64,000 nucleotides of DNA from Phallus indusiatus (GCA_027605045.1 JAQFWX010000151.1:1-64000), one strand, 5' to 3'; numbered from the stretch's first letter, positions 1 to 12,529 are shown. Made by a program: numbers and translations. Notes: a model not told the origin generated them from the letters alone.

Positions 1-445
1 ATGGAATAGCTATCGAAGTATGGCGAATAAAACCGTCGTTGAATGAAGAAATTAAGGCTGCAGATCTTGTAATAAGTCATGCAGGTAATTTGATTCTTCT
101 TTCCGGTTGGGACTCTTTCTGGAGATACTAATGTTCTGCGCTAGGTTCGGGCACTATTTTGGATGTTCTGAGGCTCCATAAACCACTCATCGCTGTTCCC
201 AATACATCGCTACTGCATAATCACCAATTGGAGCTCGCGGAAGCATTGGAAAGCCGGGGTCATTTGATTACAACTACTCCCGCGTAGGCCTCTCTTTTCA
301 CTCTCCAAGTCTGAAATCGTTGACTCAGAGTAGCAACCTACCAACTACGATTGCTGAGTTTGATCCTAAGAAGCTGATAGCTTTTCCGGCCTTTGACAAA
401 GGGAAATTTAGCTCACTACTCGACGAGATAGTGGGATTTGAGTAA
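1..445 (+). CDS. ALG13: UDP-GlcNAc transferase subunit Alg13, 3' part
   Basis: Catalytic subunit of the Alg13/Alg14 enzyme that adds the second GlcNAc to dolichol-PP-GlcNAc on the cytosolic face of the ER, the second step of N-glycan synthesis. The gene enters from the left edge, so its 5' end is missing. Visible exons are 1-84, 145-283 and 334-445, joined by GT-AG introns in consistent phase. The reading frame shows [17 protein letters not shown] and [20 protein letters not shown], the nucleotide-sugar binding motifs of the GT28 C-terminal domain, and ends EIVGFE. It converges with the ABC ATPase gene, whose stop lies 130 bp away. Identification rests on these motifs. Confidence 0.9.
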
Positions 446-574
446 TGTTTCATACATTCCTTGGTTTGGTGGAACAAGTCAATATTTTTGTTCACTGTGC
501 GCAACATCCAATTCGCGTTATAATCTTTACGATGAATGCATCTTAATGTATATATGAGGGTAACAGCGTGTATT

Positions 575-1609
575 TCACAGAGAGGAATTGCTATGACTAG
601 TAGGCGAACGACTGTGAGACGATGGAATGCCCATTTCCATGCTCTCCAAGCAACCACCTTCATCGAGGTACAGATAACGCTTTCCAACGCGACGACCTTG
701 TTCTTCTGAATGTGTAATCCATATTATTCCTTTCACTGTCGAGTTATTGTCTTCAATCAAATGTCGCAGCGTATTCTCTACCAAGAATGTAGTTTCTGCA
801 TCTAGTGCGGATGTGGGTTCTGCACAAGGAAACAAATGCAAAGAGGACATGATGAGCAACGGACAACGAAAATTCGTTCAAAAACATACCGTCCAAGAGA
901 AGGACTTCGGCGCCGGGAAGCCCAATAGCTACAGCCAATGCAATTCGTTGGCTTTCACCACCACTTAAGCTCGTCCATGTGCGATCCCACAATTCCTCGT
1001 CAATGCCCCACTCTTCGGCAACCTGAATGGGTCCCATCGTCCCATTTACTTTGCCAATCTCAGTGTACGGATTGGTACTTGAATTGGCTGAAGGTTTTGA
1101 TCTCGGAGATGACTTGGCTTTGCGAGAAGAATAGGAGGAGACGAGCTTTACGAAGTCACGAGGAGTTGAGGGTAACAGTGACGGACGTTGCGGGACGTAT
1201 AAAACGCGGGTGCGGTATGTGGGGATACCTTAATTATGTGTTCAGTAATTTGGCTGGCGATTGAAGAATCATTGTCCTACCGTATTCCGCAGCTTTCCTG
1301 ATAAATAGATAAGATATGCGTTGTAACGCCAGTCTTGTGAAACATACCTGCCATGCAACAGCACTTCGCCCTGGTAAACATTCAAATGAGACAAGCACTT
1401 CAACATTGTTGTCTTTCTGCAAGACCATTTAAAAGGGGATATCATCCAGTGCATGTATCGAGAACATACCCACTCCCGCTCTTTCCGGAGAGAACGAGAA
1501 TATCGCCTTCATATAAGTTGAAGGATATGTTTTCGAAGATATTCTGTTCTTTGGATTTAGGACAAGCGAGGTCCTTGACTGACAACAACTTTCTTGATTC
1601 ATTGGACAT
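575..1609 (-). CDS. FetA/YbbL-like soluble ABC ATPase
   Basis: A single ATP-binding cassette with no membrane domain, 269 residues after splicing exons 1470-1609, 1348-1416, 1281-1297, 890-1228 and 575-819. All phases agree. Walker A GKSGSGKTT is split by the first intron. A Q-loop region (VLYVPQRPSLLP), the signature LSGGESQRIALA, Walker B VLLLDEPTSALD and the switch histidine in WITHSEEQ are all present, so the ATPase should be active. Layout and motifs resemble the bacterial FetA/YbbL subfamily, whose members pair with a separate membrane subunit; none is seen here. The start MSNESRK at 1609 is preferred; an in-frame ATG at 1651 is possible. The third exon is only 17 nt. Substrate and location are unknown. 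Confidence 0.75.
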
Positions 1610-1893
1610 GCTACGAGGAGTGTGCGTAGCTTGGGAACGAAACAAGTTCAAAGTTCAAACACGCCAATTAACGGATCACCTCAGGGCTTGGATTCGAACG
1701 TTCCTCAGGTCATAACGTCACACGGATGTAACTCCATTCTCAAATTTCTTCTTTTTTTTCAAAATATCAACTTGGGTGGTGTGAGGCGGCACAGATAATA
1801 TAATGGCACGTGAATCATGCTTATACGTTATTAGGAAAGTGTGAACAAGTATGTATTATGGATGCATAAACGTGTCTGCTTTTATCGTAGGAT

Positions 1894-2337
1894 TTACTTC
1901 TGGTAGCTCCATACGTTCCGTAGTACTAGATAAAGGTGCATTAATTAGTGCACACGCTTTGCAGTATAATTATTCAAATAAAAACGTACAGCCAGCCTTA
2001 GTAGCCAATCGATTTATGGAGTCGTCTGATTCACCCATGGCACGGACTTGTCCGCAAAGAGCGAACGCAGTGAAGGTTGACAAAGCTTTTCCCTCAGCGT
2101 CAACATCTACTACGTTAATTTGGACCGAAGCATGATCTTTGGAAGTTATAAGTCGGTCTACCAAGATAAACGAAGCTTAGTTAAATTGTGATATTTGGGG
2201 CAGAAAGAGTTAGATGCTGACTAGTTGCGCCGCATTTACGGGGAATGTAAAGATCAACAAGTTCTCTCTTTAAAGCAGCATTAACAACAATTGCAGAGCT
2301 GGTGTAAAAAAAGACAACATACTTCGTTGTTTTGCAT
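1894..2337 (-). CDS. RPS21: 40S ribosomal protein eS21
   Basis: Small-subunit ribosomal protein eS21, 86 residues, encoded by four short exons (2323-2337, 2222-2267, 1990-2157, 1894-1925) with GT-AG introns. The spliced product starts MQNNE-RELVDLYIPRKCGATNRL, continues through the conserved HASVQINV and GESDDSINRLA segments, and ends GLLRNVWSYQK, like yeast Rps21. Length matches the family (about 87). The first exon codes for five residues and the last for ten plus the stop, so simple ORF calling misses both ends. The start codon lies about 125 bp from the divergent Hnt3 start, so the two genes probably share a promoter region. Confidence 0.93.
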
Positions 2338-2462
2338 TTCTTTTGTTGGAGGTGCTCGCAGGCAAAGAGGCGGATACTTTTTTTTGAAGAAGCTGAGATT
2401 GTACAGTTGAACCCGGATAATTGGCGCAGTCAGTTCAGCGCTTATTCAGAGAAATTTGGAAT

Positions 2463-3325
2463 ATGTCTAATCTCACAGCCCTCAGGCGGTATGCTCGCAA
2501 AAACGACGAAGAATTGGCCAAATTATCCCCTTCCATTTTATTTACAAAAACAGCTAATACAATCACCGTATTTGATTTGTACCCTAAATCCAACTCATTT
2601 CATCTCCTACTTCTCCCGCGCATAACGAACACTTCACTGTCAGAGAATGCCTTGTCGGATCTGAGAAGCCTATTGAAATGTGATAAAGAGAAGGCCCAAA
2701 AGGTGGTCGAAAACATGGCTGCTGATGCGGAGATCGTGAAAAACATGGTCCAAGACGAAATGCGTAGCCGATTTGACTTTGAGTGGCCTATCTTTGTAGG
2801 ATTCCATGCCATTCGTAATGTCACCGTTATCTTGCAATTATGCAGGTTTTTTTCTCATTTTGTTTTATTCATTTATTGACCTCTGAAGCATCTATGATGT
2901 ATGTCGTTGTCGCGATACCAAGAGCATGCCAATGACTTAACCTTCCCCCTGTCTCAGACATCTCCATATGCATATCATCGCCTCGGATTTGTTTTCTGGA
3001 ACCATGAAAAATAAAAAACATTACAATTCTTTTCATCCCACCCGCGGGTTCTTTTTACATTTGGAGGATGTACTATCTTGGTTTACATCAACACCGTCAT
3101 ACTTTGATTCTGTTCGTGTTTTTTTCCCGTTCCGTAATATCGTCCTGATTGATCCTTGATGTTCAGATGAAGAAATTACCGGCCTCAAAATATGAACCCC
3201 TGTTGAAAGAAGACCTTTTCTGTTGGCAATGTGATAAACCATTTTCGACGATCCCTAAACTAAAAGAACACCTTAAGCACGACTGGGAGCTAGCAGCCAA
3301 AATTAAAGACAATGCCAAAACTTGA
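2463..3325 (+). CDS. HNT3: Aprataxin-like DNA 5'-adenylate hydrolase Hnt3
   Basis: Removes AMP from 5'-adenylated DNA ends left by abortive ligation, in the nucleus. The 224-residue product has an N-terminal HIT domain and a C-terminal C2HE zinc finger. Exons are 2463-2814, 2889-2898, 2958-3111 and 3167-3325. The 10-nt second exon is needed to write the conserved PSMIHLHMHIIASDLF, which contains the H-x-H-x-H catalytic triad. The finger has CWQC, then LKEHLKHDWE as the His/Glu ligands. The start is set at MSNLTALRRYA; an in-frame ATG at 2421 would add 14 residues. The third intron begins GTTCGT, a weak donor chosen because it keeps the frame into MKKLPASKYEPLL. Confidence 0.88.
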
Positions 3326-3497
3326 AAATATGGAACGAGTCTTTACAGAATGGAAGTTGACCGAGATGGAACGATTGCTCAAACCCAGTACCCAACTTTA
3401 CATCTAAACAAGCATTTCATCATTTCTTTCATTTGAGGCGAGATCCGCAAATCAATTCTGTTTTATATACAATTCTAATAGATTCATGTCATTTAAA

Positions 3498-5396
3498 TCA
3501 TTTCCTACTCTTCTCACTCGCTTCCCGAATAGCCCAGGTGAACTCATAAGTCTTGCAAGCGTCTATAAAGGGGAAATGTTTCGTACGGATGCTGAAGAAA
3601 GAAAAGAATAACATACCTTGGAAGGTACTCAAAATTTCTGCGGACTCAGGCCCATCTTCAATGACGTCAATCAAATTGGATATCTAAAGGGTTCTTTTTC
3701 AATAATCTGACGTTCCACCTCAAACGTCTCATTTACCTCCGAGAAGAATGGATCATCATTTTCAAATCGATGAACTTGCTCAAAGTCGCTGCCAGGAGAA
3801 CGTACGATCAACATAGGTTGAACATAAGGGTCCACGAGCCTAACGACACATGTTAAGAATTCTGAGAGTGGGATTCGTCTTTTGCTCACTTGAACATATA
3901 CCCATCGGCATATACCTCAAGTTCGCAACTGTAATTTTTGCCTTGAAGAGCGACGACGTGCATAAGACTGCCCACAGCACCACTTTCATATTTCCTAACA
4001 CGAATAGGTAGGGAACACCGGACATAAAGACGGAAGTAAGAACTTACCAGGTTGCGCTGGTAACACGGGGAATACGATTCTCGGGTTTAATTTTGGTTTC
4101 ATCTATGCGCATTTTTGATAAATGACCTGCATTCTCATGCCACTCTAAGGAATGAGCGACAACGGTTGATATGTCAACTTCGCCGCCGAAGTATCGAGAC
4201 AGGTCGCCTGATATGAACAGGGAATAAATATCAAATTTCACCGTTGAAGGTTTGAAGTACAGTAGGGCTCACAAAAGTGGGTTGCTTGTTCAATCACCGG
4301 ACCGAAGCTAATTGAGTTCGAGACAATTAACGAGAAGTCCAATAGATAGGAGAAGGTCTGTGTAAAATCTGTTCACCTTTTTGACTTGTCCCACCAGTCT
4401 TCTTTGGATATGGACTCATACGCGCATCCATAACGAGCGATTGTAGCCATGACAGTCAGATTATTCTCTTCAATAGTCCGCTTTATCATTTGCACAGCAC
4501 GCAAGTAACGCAGCATATACCTAGCGAATGACGGGTCTCAGAATATTACACACGGTCAATAACAAATGCCATACCCGACTGAACAAATTGTGTCTGAATC
4601 ATCAATAGCTTTGGCCACGGCAAACGCATCCTGAACGTCTTCTTTAACACCTGTTGCTACTGGCTTCTCGACAAAAATGGGCACATCAGGAAAATATTTC
4701 ATAACTTGCAGTTCAACGTCGCGATTGGGTTTGGTTGTACCACGGAAGAAGGGAGGACAGCCTACGATGACGGCCCTAAAATTATGAAGCTGAGTATGAC
4801 ATGTATCAAATTAAGGATGCTAAATACTGAGGAGCGTCTTCGGGAGTTGCAGCATCAGCAAATTCTTTGAGAGTTCTGAAAATGCGAGTTTTCTCGTAAG
4901 CAGATACGACGAAAGAGTCTCGTTTCTTCTGCAAGACAATAGCCGCGCGGTCGACTGCGGGATCTACGAGCGCAACAACTTTGAGACGAGGACCAAGCTT
5001 ACTAAAAAAAAAGTGAAAACGACAAAGTTGAATCAAGAATTGTACTCTATATAACAAGAAAGACAAGAAACGGACTGCTCGAGACGGAAAGAGTGATTCC
5101 AAGGTCCCTCGTCGGAGCCTAACACGTGTTTTGATCGGCCGTGAGTTCACATGTTGAAGACTAGCATCCTCACCAAACATAATGTTCCCTGCCCCGACGA
5201 AGAGGACATTGAAGGTTTCACCGCCGCCCGTTGTTGGGGCAGTTCTAAAGCGGGTATTAGTCAGCAAAGGCTCGATTTCAGACAACGACGAGCACGGCGG
5301 CGAGCGCACTGACCTGTCCATTCGGACGAGCAACTCTGGATCAATAGATCCACGGCGGGACGTTGGGCGAGAGGTTGGGCGAGAACGAGGAGGCAT
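3498..5396 (-). CDS. Gfo/Idh/MocA family NAD(P)-dependent oxidoreductase
   Basis: Predicted cytosolic Rossmann-fold oxidoreductase; substrate unknown. After a Ser/Arg-rich leader of about 60 residues the frame reads NVLFVGAGNIMFG, the dinucleotide-binding loop. It continues through two small introns to SDEGPWNHSFRLEH and KLGPRLKVVALVDPA. Further on come RAVIVGCPPFFRG and the family motif PIFVEKPVATG, whose Lys is the usual catalytic residue. The C terminus reads YEFTWAIREASEKSRK, with its stop at 3498. Many short introns cut the gene and I did not fix every boundary in the 3' half. It converges with HNT3 (172 bp between stops). Confidence 0.8.
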
Positions 5397-5568
5397 CGAT
5401 AAGAACTAAGTGACAGATAGTGATGGTCAGAAGTAAGAGAGGTGGGGCCGTTACGCAATGGCACAAGCGTTCAAGACACGGTAGATAAAAAAAAAAGGGT
5501 ATCATCTCTCTCATATATATTACATATTCATACGAACTGAACATTTCACAGTCCACATGGTCTTTTTG

Positions 5569-6184
5569 TCAACGTAATAACATCTGGGACCTTCTTTTTG
5601 TCTCCATTTCCTCGGTTTTCTTCTCAGCCCGGGCGAGTCGAGCTTGCATTTCCTGAAAGACAGACAATTTACCAATATATTGGAGACATGGTTTCTTTTG
5701 ACTTTTTCTTACTTTGAGTCGTTCGTCTAGCCAGCCCTTCTCCTCGTTCAGCTTTTCGATCTTCTCGATCTTCTCACTGCTACGAGCTGATTTAGTGCAA
5801 CGAATTCAAAAGAAATGAGATTAAAGAATTACCCAAACCCAGACGACTCGAACATACTTTCCAGCGAGAAGGACGTATCAAACTGTGGCGGCGGCAGCAC
5901 AGGTGGCGGTGTTCCGAGGATATGCGCAACTTGAGCACCGGCAGTAGCTTGTGGTGCATTCTTCTCTTCCTCACCTTCCCCGGACGTTATTCTGAGGAGT
6001 GCATCAGCCACCAACGCTGAACCCTGAAATGGGAATAGTACTGTTGCTGCTGCTGATAATGATGATGACGATAATGATGATATTGATGGCGATCCTGCTG
6101 CTCTTGTTCCTGTTCTTGCGCAATCCCCTGCACTTGCTCCTCAGCTCGTCTCATGTCAGAGAGCGCAGTCGAATTGGTTGACAT
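5569..6184 (-). CDS. Unrecognised Gln/His-rich coiled-coil protein
   Basis: I do not recognise this protein. It begins MSTNSTALSDMRRAEEQV. A run rich in Gln, Glu, His and Tyr follows, and then, across an intron near 6020, ALVADALLRITSGEGEEE. A proline-rich stretch (GTPPPVLPPPQFDTSFSLE) comes next. The last exons give a charged heptad-like helix (KIEKLNEEKGWLDERLK, then MQARLARAEKKTEEM) and the stop at 5569. The composition suggests a nuclear protein with a short coiled coil. It lies tail-to-head with the oxidoreductase gene and head-to-head with the gene starting at 6787. Exon boundaries near 5650-5830 are provisional. Confidence 0.5.
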
Positions 6185-6786
6185 GTTTCGGGGTAAAGAA
6201 ACCGATGATAAAAATCCGATAGAGGATTCAAAAAGAAGAAGAAAACGCGAAACAAGTCGAAAAAAAGGGAGAAAAGAAAAGAAAAACAACACTTAAAAAC
6301 GCTGGAACGGGTAACCAAGCAGTGAAATTATTTTTGGAAGCCGTTCCCGCTCGGCTATTTCCGGTCTGTTTACATAACGCGCACAAGCTCTTCGACATGT
6401 TCTGCACCGTCGCCGGCCTCGAGCTCGAGCATCATTCGGAACGACCAAAAAGAACAACGCAAATTCGGCTTTCCCCACCAAATCAAGTATGTTTCCGTCT
6501 TGATGTTTTGTCTTTGTTTGGTTTATTGACTTTCGTTTGACTGCGTAGCTGTTGTGCTTGTTCCCAGTTTCAAATTTATTAAACTCTCCCTTTTCAACAC
6601 ATGCTCATAGCATGCCTTGAAACCATGCGCCAGATCACAGTCGTCCCCGTTCTTGTTTGCGGATGATTCCCTCAAACCAGGAGGTCGAGGAATTTCCCTA
6701 AACCCTCCAACTATATTCTATTTAGAATACAATATAACCTCTCATTTTACTTGGTCGACCAATTCTCTAAGTTGCAAAACTTGTCA

Positions 6787-8210
6787 ATGGATCTCCAGTA
6801 TATTCTCGCTCCTGTTGTTGATATTTCAAAGGGCCGATCACCGAGCCCCCCTCCTAGACATCCACCTCTCCATTTGCTCCCCCCTCCCACATCTTATTCC
6901 TTGTCCGGTGCTGCTCCGCAAGGCTTCGAGCCACCTCGCCCGTCTCGTCAGTTTACTTCTCACTCTGACGATATCATTCTAGCGTTCGATACTACTGTAA
7001 GTTCTTTTCGTCCTTGGTAACATTCTGCGCTTCATGAGATTAATATAACGCCAACTAGACCCATTCGTTTCCTAGGCCTTCAAAGCAAAATGTACAACCT
7101 CATGCTGATCCTTATGCCGAAAACTTCCTCAGGGACATGATTGGCCCGGAAAAATGGGACATATTCTCTTCGCGTCTGTTCGAACGTCGTCTGGGTGCAC
7201 GAGCAAAAGGAAAAGGGAAAGGAAAGCCGGGTGAGGACGACGATAACCGTTCTGGCGTGTCAGCCATCGAGTTTCTCGTTAAGGTGGAGATAGTCAAGGA
7301 AGTTCTTAGAACTTACGTTCCCTACCCGTATAACCCTCTTAAATCGCTTACGCATACATATCCCGGTGCACCTTCTGGACAAGTAATACTTACTCGTTCA
7401 ACTGTGTTAGCCTTGTCTGGCTGGTCGAATACTCAATTTTCATATTGGGCTCGCCGGGCAGAAGCTGTTTCAGTATTGGGAGAGGCCGACTCTCGTCTTC
7501 ATGCGGTCGGGGTTGCACTCGAAAGTCGTCTCAGAGGCGATAACTCCATATCACAGAACAGTGAAGCCTACTCTGTCACTGGCAAAGGACTCGACGCCAT
7601 CATAGACGAAGTCAAAAAACGTACAGGCAAAAGCCAGTTTTTGCGGGGCAAACATTCATCTCTCGATCCATATGGTACCACTATTGCGGATACGGATCAA
7701 CCTATGTATCCGACCCCTTTATTTGCCATGCCCACTTTTCAAGCTGAATATTACAACCACTGGGTGAGGTATCCGGTGCACAGGAAGAAAGATCCGTCCA
7801 GCTTATACCCAAACTCCGTAATGGACCCTCCTTCGGCACCTAAGAAGAAGGGTTTCTCTCGCCCTTCACCCTACGCACTAGAATTTCTCGATTCCTCTGC
7901 TCGGGCGGGTGACTCCGAAGACAGTATGTCTTCCCCTCTCATGACCTCTCTCTCTGATATGCCCTCACCTGTCATATCGGAAGCACTTACTCTCGATCAT
8001 GACGACTTAGTCCGATCATCGCGTGTTTTACCCTCCATTCAACCAGACGACACGCCTTATTACCCCCTCTCTGAATCACGACTCGATATGTCTTTCGATA
8101 TTAATAATCCGGCCAATAAACGAAAGCCCGGTGAATCGGATGCTGCATCTCAGAAAAGAGCTAGAACGTTCTTCAATAATAGTAGCAGTGCTAGTGATGA
8201 CGAATTCTAG
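6787..8210 (+). CDS. Unrecognised 453-residue nuclear-type protein
   Basis: Two exons (6787-6996, 7059-8210) joined by a GT-AG intron give 453 residues. Residues 1-70 are Pro/Ser rich. A compact region follows (ENFLRDMIGPEKWDIFSSRL to about residue 205) with a basic KGKGKGKPGEDDD patch, SAIEFLVKVEIVKEVLRTYV and SGWSNTQFSYWARRAEAVSV. The C-terminal half is Ser/Pro/Asp rich, carries a basic NKRKPGES-like patch and ends in SSSASDDEF. This looks like a basidiomycete nuclear regulator with an N-terminal folded domain, but no catalytic or DNA-binding motif is recognisable. The start is the first in-frame ATG after stops; an upstream non-coding exon is possible. Confidence 0.6.
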
Positions 8211-8874
8211 GCTTGGAGATGACTGCTTAGCATGTCACGATCAAAATGACTTTTCAATGATGTTCTCTTGATTTATTAGTTCCTTTCTGGCGCATGCGTT
8301 CAAATTATTTTCACTCTGTTCACCCTTCTCACTTGAAATGTATCATCAATTCATTTTCAGTTTCGAGATAGTTACATAGAAAAATTACTATACTCACTAT
8401 TACTATTTGTATTTTACCCCATCTTCTTTACGTAATAGCGAACTTTTTTTTTCACTCTGACTCGGAAGTACTAGTACGACTTTGAATTGGAGTATGAGCT
8501 GCCACTCTGTGAATCATGGTTATTCTCTAATTTTTGCTTCTGCTCTCTTACTCCTCTTGGGAAGCTACAGTCTGTTTTTCTCTGTGTTTCTCCCTAGGAC
8601 AGGAATTTTGGTGAGAGTCTGAAATAACATTCAAGTATGATTGTTCATCATGGATCGTCTCAGCTTCTTGATATCCTTGCTCAAGATACTCACTATAAAT
8701 ACTGGTTCGCAATGCTGATTCCAACAACAACCTTCTTTGTCATCGCAAACTGGGTAGGATGGCAATATTATCGAAATTCATGAACACACATTCCCAGCGG
8801 GGATACTACAAATACACATGACTCTAAAAATACTATGACAACTGGTCCGTATCAGACATGAGGAATAACATTCT
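8211..8874. other. Intergenic stretch between convergent genes
   Basis: AT-rich sequence between two convergent genes. It should hold both 3' ends. A 60-codon ORF on the minus strand (8548-8730) shows no recognisable features and I do not call it. Confidence 0.5.
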
Positions 8875-11800
8875 CTATTTCATGTGTCGTGCGACCTGCG
8901 CATTACGAAGTTTTGTCCACAACAGAGCACGGGCGTTGGTTTCATTATGGTTGGTGGCATCTTCTCTTTCTGCCGGTTTTTGAGGTTGCTCGGAGGGTGC
9001 TGGTCCCACGACTCGGGACGTCAGGCTAATTGGGGGAAGTCGAGACGGAGATATATATGACGGAAACTGCTTCTCTTTGTACTCATTACCCGAGAGAATA
9101 CTTGGTGCTGACACCTTTTCTGCTGGCGTAATGGGAGGTTGACTGCGTAAAGGTCGACGTATTGATGGCTTCATTACTGGAGGATTCCGTTCATCTAACG
9201 GAGATGCCCTATACCCTGGACCTGGCAAACGGAGATGCCTCGCTCGTCTGTTTTATAAAGCATCATTCGATTAGCTGAAAATGGCTGCGCAATATTTAAA
9301 CAAATTCAAACTAACGTCACAGCTTTTAGTGCAATCTTTGTGCGATGGGCTTCTTTCCACATGTTAAAAATGTTTCCTGTAAGTATATCAGGCCGGAGGG
9401 AGTCGATATAGGGGTCGAAGGAGAAAAAAGAAACATACGTAAAAGCTTCCTTGCATGAATATCTTCCGCTTTACTTGCTTGTATCGCTCGTGGCAATGCT
9501 TCTCGCCACTTTTTCCACATTTTGAGCTTGAGGTTTGTTGCATACAGACGTATTCCGGGAATTGACTATATGGAGATGTCGAATAATCCTGAATAACGTT
9601 TTGGGGGATAAATATTAACAACATACATCGCAATGAGAAAGCCAGGAGGAAAATGCATGGCGTAAGATATTTCGTTGATTTCGTATAATAACCTCAAGCT
9701 CCTATTTTTGAAACTATGAGACATCATCAAAATGGCAAATGTAATAAAACCTACGGCTTCCCGAAGGGCGTTTTCACAAAAGCGATCTCTCCATCGCTCC
9801 CATGCTATCGTCAATATATTCAAACGAACCTCCTCTTCCTGTTCCGCTATGCGTAGGCGACGGGCTTTGGTTTTACGTGTTGTAGCCAACCACGCTGTGA
9901 ATGTACGCCTCAATGTTTCTAAAAAGTCGATTCATCGAGTTGGCATCAAATCCTCAAAATCGTCAAAACATTAATAAAGAAACGTACCCTCGCGTTTCAC
10001 GTCAAGGTAGCTTCTTACTAAACTCAAGTTTTCTAAATTACGAGAGCGGGCTTCTTTCCATTTATTGAATATATCACTAATAGGGGTTAGTCGTGAAGCA
10101 TGGGCTTAAAGGCAATTTCATTGACCTGAGAAGTTGTTTATTATACCGATCTCCTATATCCATTTCCTGAAGCTTGATTAATATGGTTTTATTTGTCCAT
10201 ATTTTCGTATACTTGTTCAATATATGCTAATAATTTGTCTAAATACGACAATTAACGACGGGAAGAGTATGAGAATCGTACCTTCCGAGCTGACTTCGCA
10301 TATGCCTCTAACAAGCATTTTTCTTGCTTGCACCGTTGGTACATCGTTTTCCATTCTAGCGTTCCATGTCAAAGTTTTGAAAATAGAAAATAACTTGAAA
10401 ATAAAACCTACTTGTAAAAGACTTCTTCAAAAAATCCAACTCGACAATACGTGATTTCTTGTTTCGTCTAACGGCTGCAAGGGTCGATTGCCACTTGTTC
10501 CAAGCTGATCTCTCGAGAAAGTATTTTCGAGCAACTTTAGCTGTCCGAAATGAGGAAAGATGTTCCCGAAGACGTAAACGCCATACGAGAAGAACATTAT
10601 AGGCCAAAGTGCATACGTATCGTTCTTTGGCCAACGCCTCTTGAGAGTGGTAGATCTGTAATTTCTGCTTCCAGGTGGCGAATGACGTCTTCACAAACTG
10701 GATGGACATGTGTTGGGAAAATAGGACGGCGCGACCTTCACGGAGAAATTAACAAATGTAATACCGCAGGGAAGACCCTACCTTGCATAACGTGGATCGC
10801 TTGAAGCTGATGTTGCCACATCGCCAGGGCGGTTTGGCGTATCCGGGCATCTCGAACTCGAAAAAGCAACTGACCCCTTTCCCTCGCCACCCAAACATGC
10901 ATTACGGCTCGCAAAAGAACAACGTTACAACGATTAATGTATTTGTCACTGCGTACTATCAAAGCCTAAGACCTGGATGTCAACTGAGGGTCAATTTTCC
11001 GTATTTTCACGTACCTCTTTGTGTAAAAAGGCTTCCTGCCAACGCTTAAAGAATCTTTTGCAAATATTGGTCTTATAGATGTCGCCGGTATACCTGTGGA
11101 TCTGCCTTTATGTAGATTAAGCTTACGACAACAGGGGGGTTGAGTCAAAGAAACTGCTCACGACTGGTGCAATAGATGTTCAAATGTTTGTTTCAATAGT
11201 CGAAATTGATATCTCTTTGTCATGTAAATTTCGATGTCTTTGAGACTATAACGCCGATACCATAGATCCCAGAGTTTTTGTACAGTAAGTCTATCGTGCG
11301 TCTCCTCAAATTGGTCGGCCAGGGTTTCCAAACAATCGAGTTTTCGCAAAGCGGTTGACCATCTCTTGAATACGCGAAGAAGTAAATGGTGTAGGTGAAA
11401 TTGTTCCGCTAGATGTAGCCTATACCACTTCTGAAAAAGTCGTCAATTATATATATTTCGTAGGTATAAAGTACAATAGCGAACCATCCAAACATTCCGA
11501 CAGAGACGTTGTTGGCACCTTTGCTGAAAATTAGATGCCTTTACATCCAATTCTTCTTTGAATTTGTGCACTCGACGTTTGTCTAAACGTTGGTACCAAC
11601 GATGAAGCGAAGAATATAGCGATCGCTTGTTTGCCATGCTTTCGGCTTCCTGTACTTGTCGTTGAATATTGAGAAAGGCATCTCTCCATCTTATGAAATA
11701 TATTCGAAGCTGGATATTCGCTCTGGCTTCGTCAATCTGAGAGTGGGTGACCTGTGCCATGTTGGCTTGGTGTGAATAATAGACTCGAACGATTGCTCAA

Positions 11801-12529
11801 GATACTCACACGGATCCAGCTTAAGCCGCGTCTCCATGTTTGAAAGCATGTTGACAGTAAAACCTGCCGTCTATAGTGGTCGGCGTCTTGAGAGAGTCTT
11901 GTTTCCTCGATTTTTTTCCAGGCTTCGTTATCATCCACAGCGCCTTTAGAAGGGCTCGCAAGGTGCTTTGTGGGTGTGCGATAACCAAGGTTGCGTAACG
12001 GTTGTGAGCGAGAGCTGTTACTTTGTTGATTTCCCTCACTAGGGGAAGAAGAAAACCCAGAAGCGATTTTTAGTCGTGTGTGATAGCCCTTAGGTGTGTT
12101 CCGTGCGGGGGTTCCAGGACTCGAGATAGATATATTGTTGGAAGAAATTTTGGTGAGAGTAGTGCTATCGTTTATGTTTTTGGAGAGGAAGACGTCATCA
12201 GAATCTAGGGGGATGGAAGACAGAGAGGAAAGTGACTTCTCGGGGAGGGGTGTATTGCGGGGAGGAGGAATTGTGACTGACAATTGAGCTTTGACAGTTT
12301 TCCATTTGGCTCCCCAATTAACACCCTTGACGACACCTAGCTTGAGAAGCTGTTTGTAATACACCACATCCTCTCCGGGATCAAGCCCTCTCTCTCTTAA
12401 AACCTCACTATAAGCTTTGAATACGGTGGTAAATGCAGTCGCGCCAGGGGCCTTGGCAATGATGTCGTCGAGGACTTTCGCGTCTCCGGATGACAATGAT
12501 GCAAGAACGGGATCCAGTTGGGTACTCAT
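8875..12529 (-). CDS. SFI1: Sfi1-like spindle-pole/centrin-binding protein
   Basis: Sfi1 is a long helical protein whose repeats each bind one centrin and form the half-bridge of the spindle pole body. The product begins MSTQLDPVLASL and has a folded N-terminal region of about 110 residues and a Ser/Pro-rich linker. A long series of imperfect helical units follows, each with an aromatic-x2-W core, such as CFQTWRRGL, RWRDAFLNI, HRWYQRLDKR, WNKWQSTLAA and TCFHVW-type variants. The last exon is proline rich and ends NAQVARHMK. At least ten introns split it; only the frame, not each boundary, was traced. Family assignment rests on the repeats, as the rest of Sfi1 is poorly conserved. Confidence 0.8.

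Noticed and set aside
8548..8730. 60-codon ORF downstream of SFI1
   Set aside because: No homology, and SFI1 already has a stop at 8875; could be a 3'UTR.
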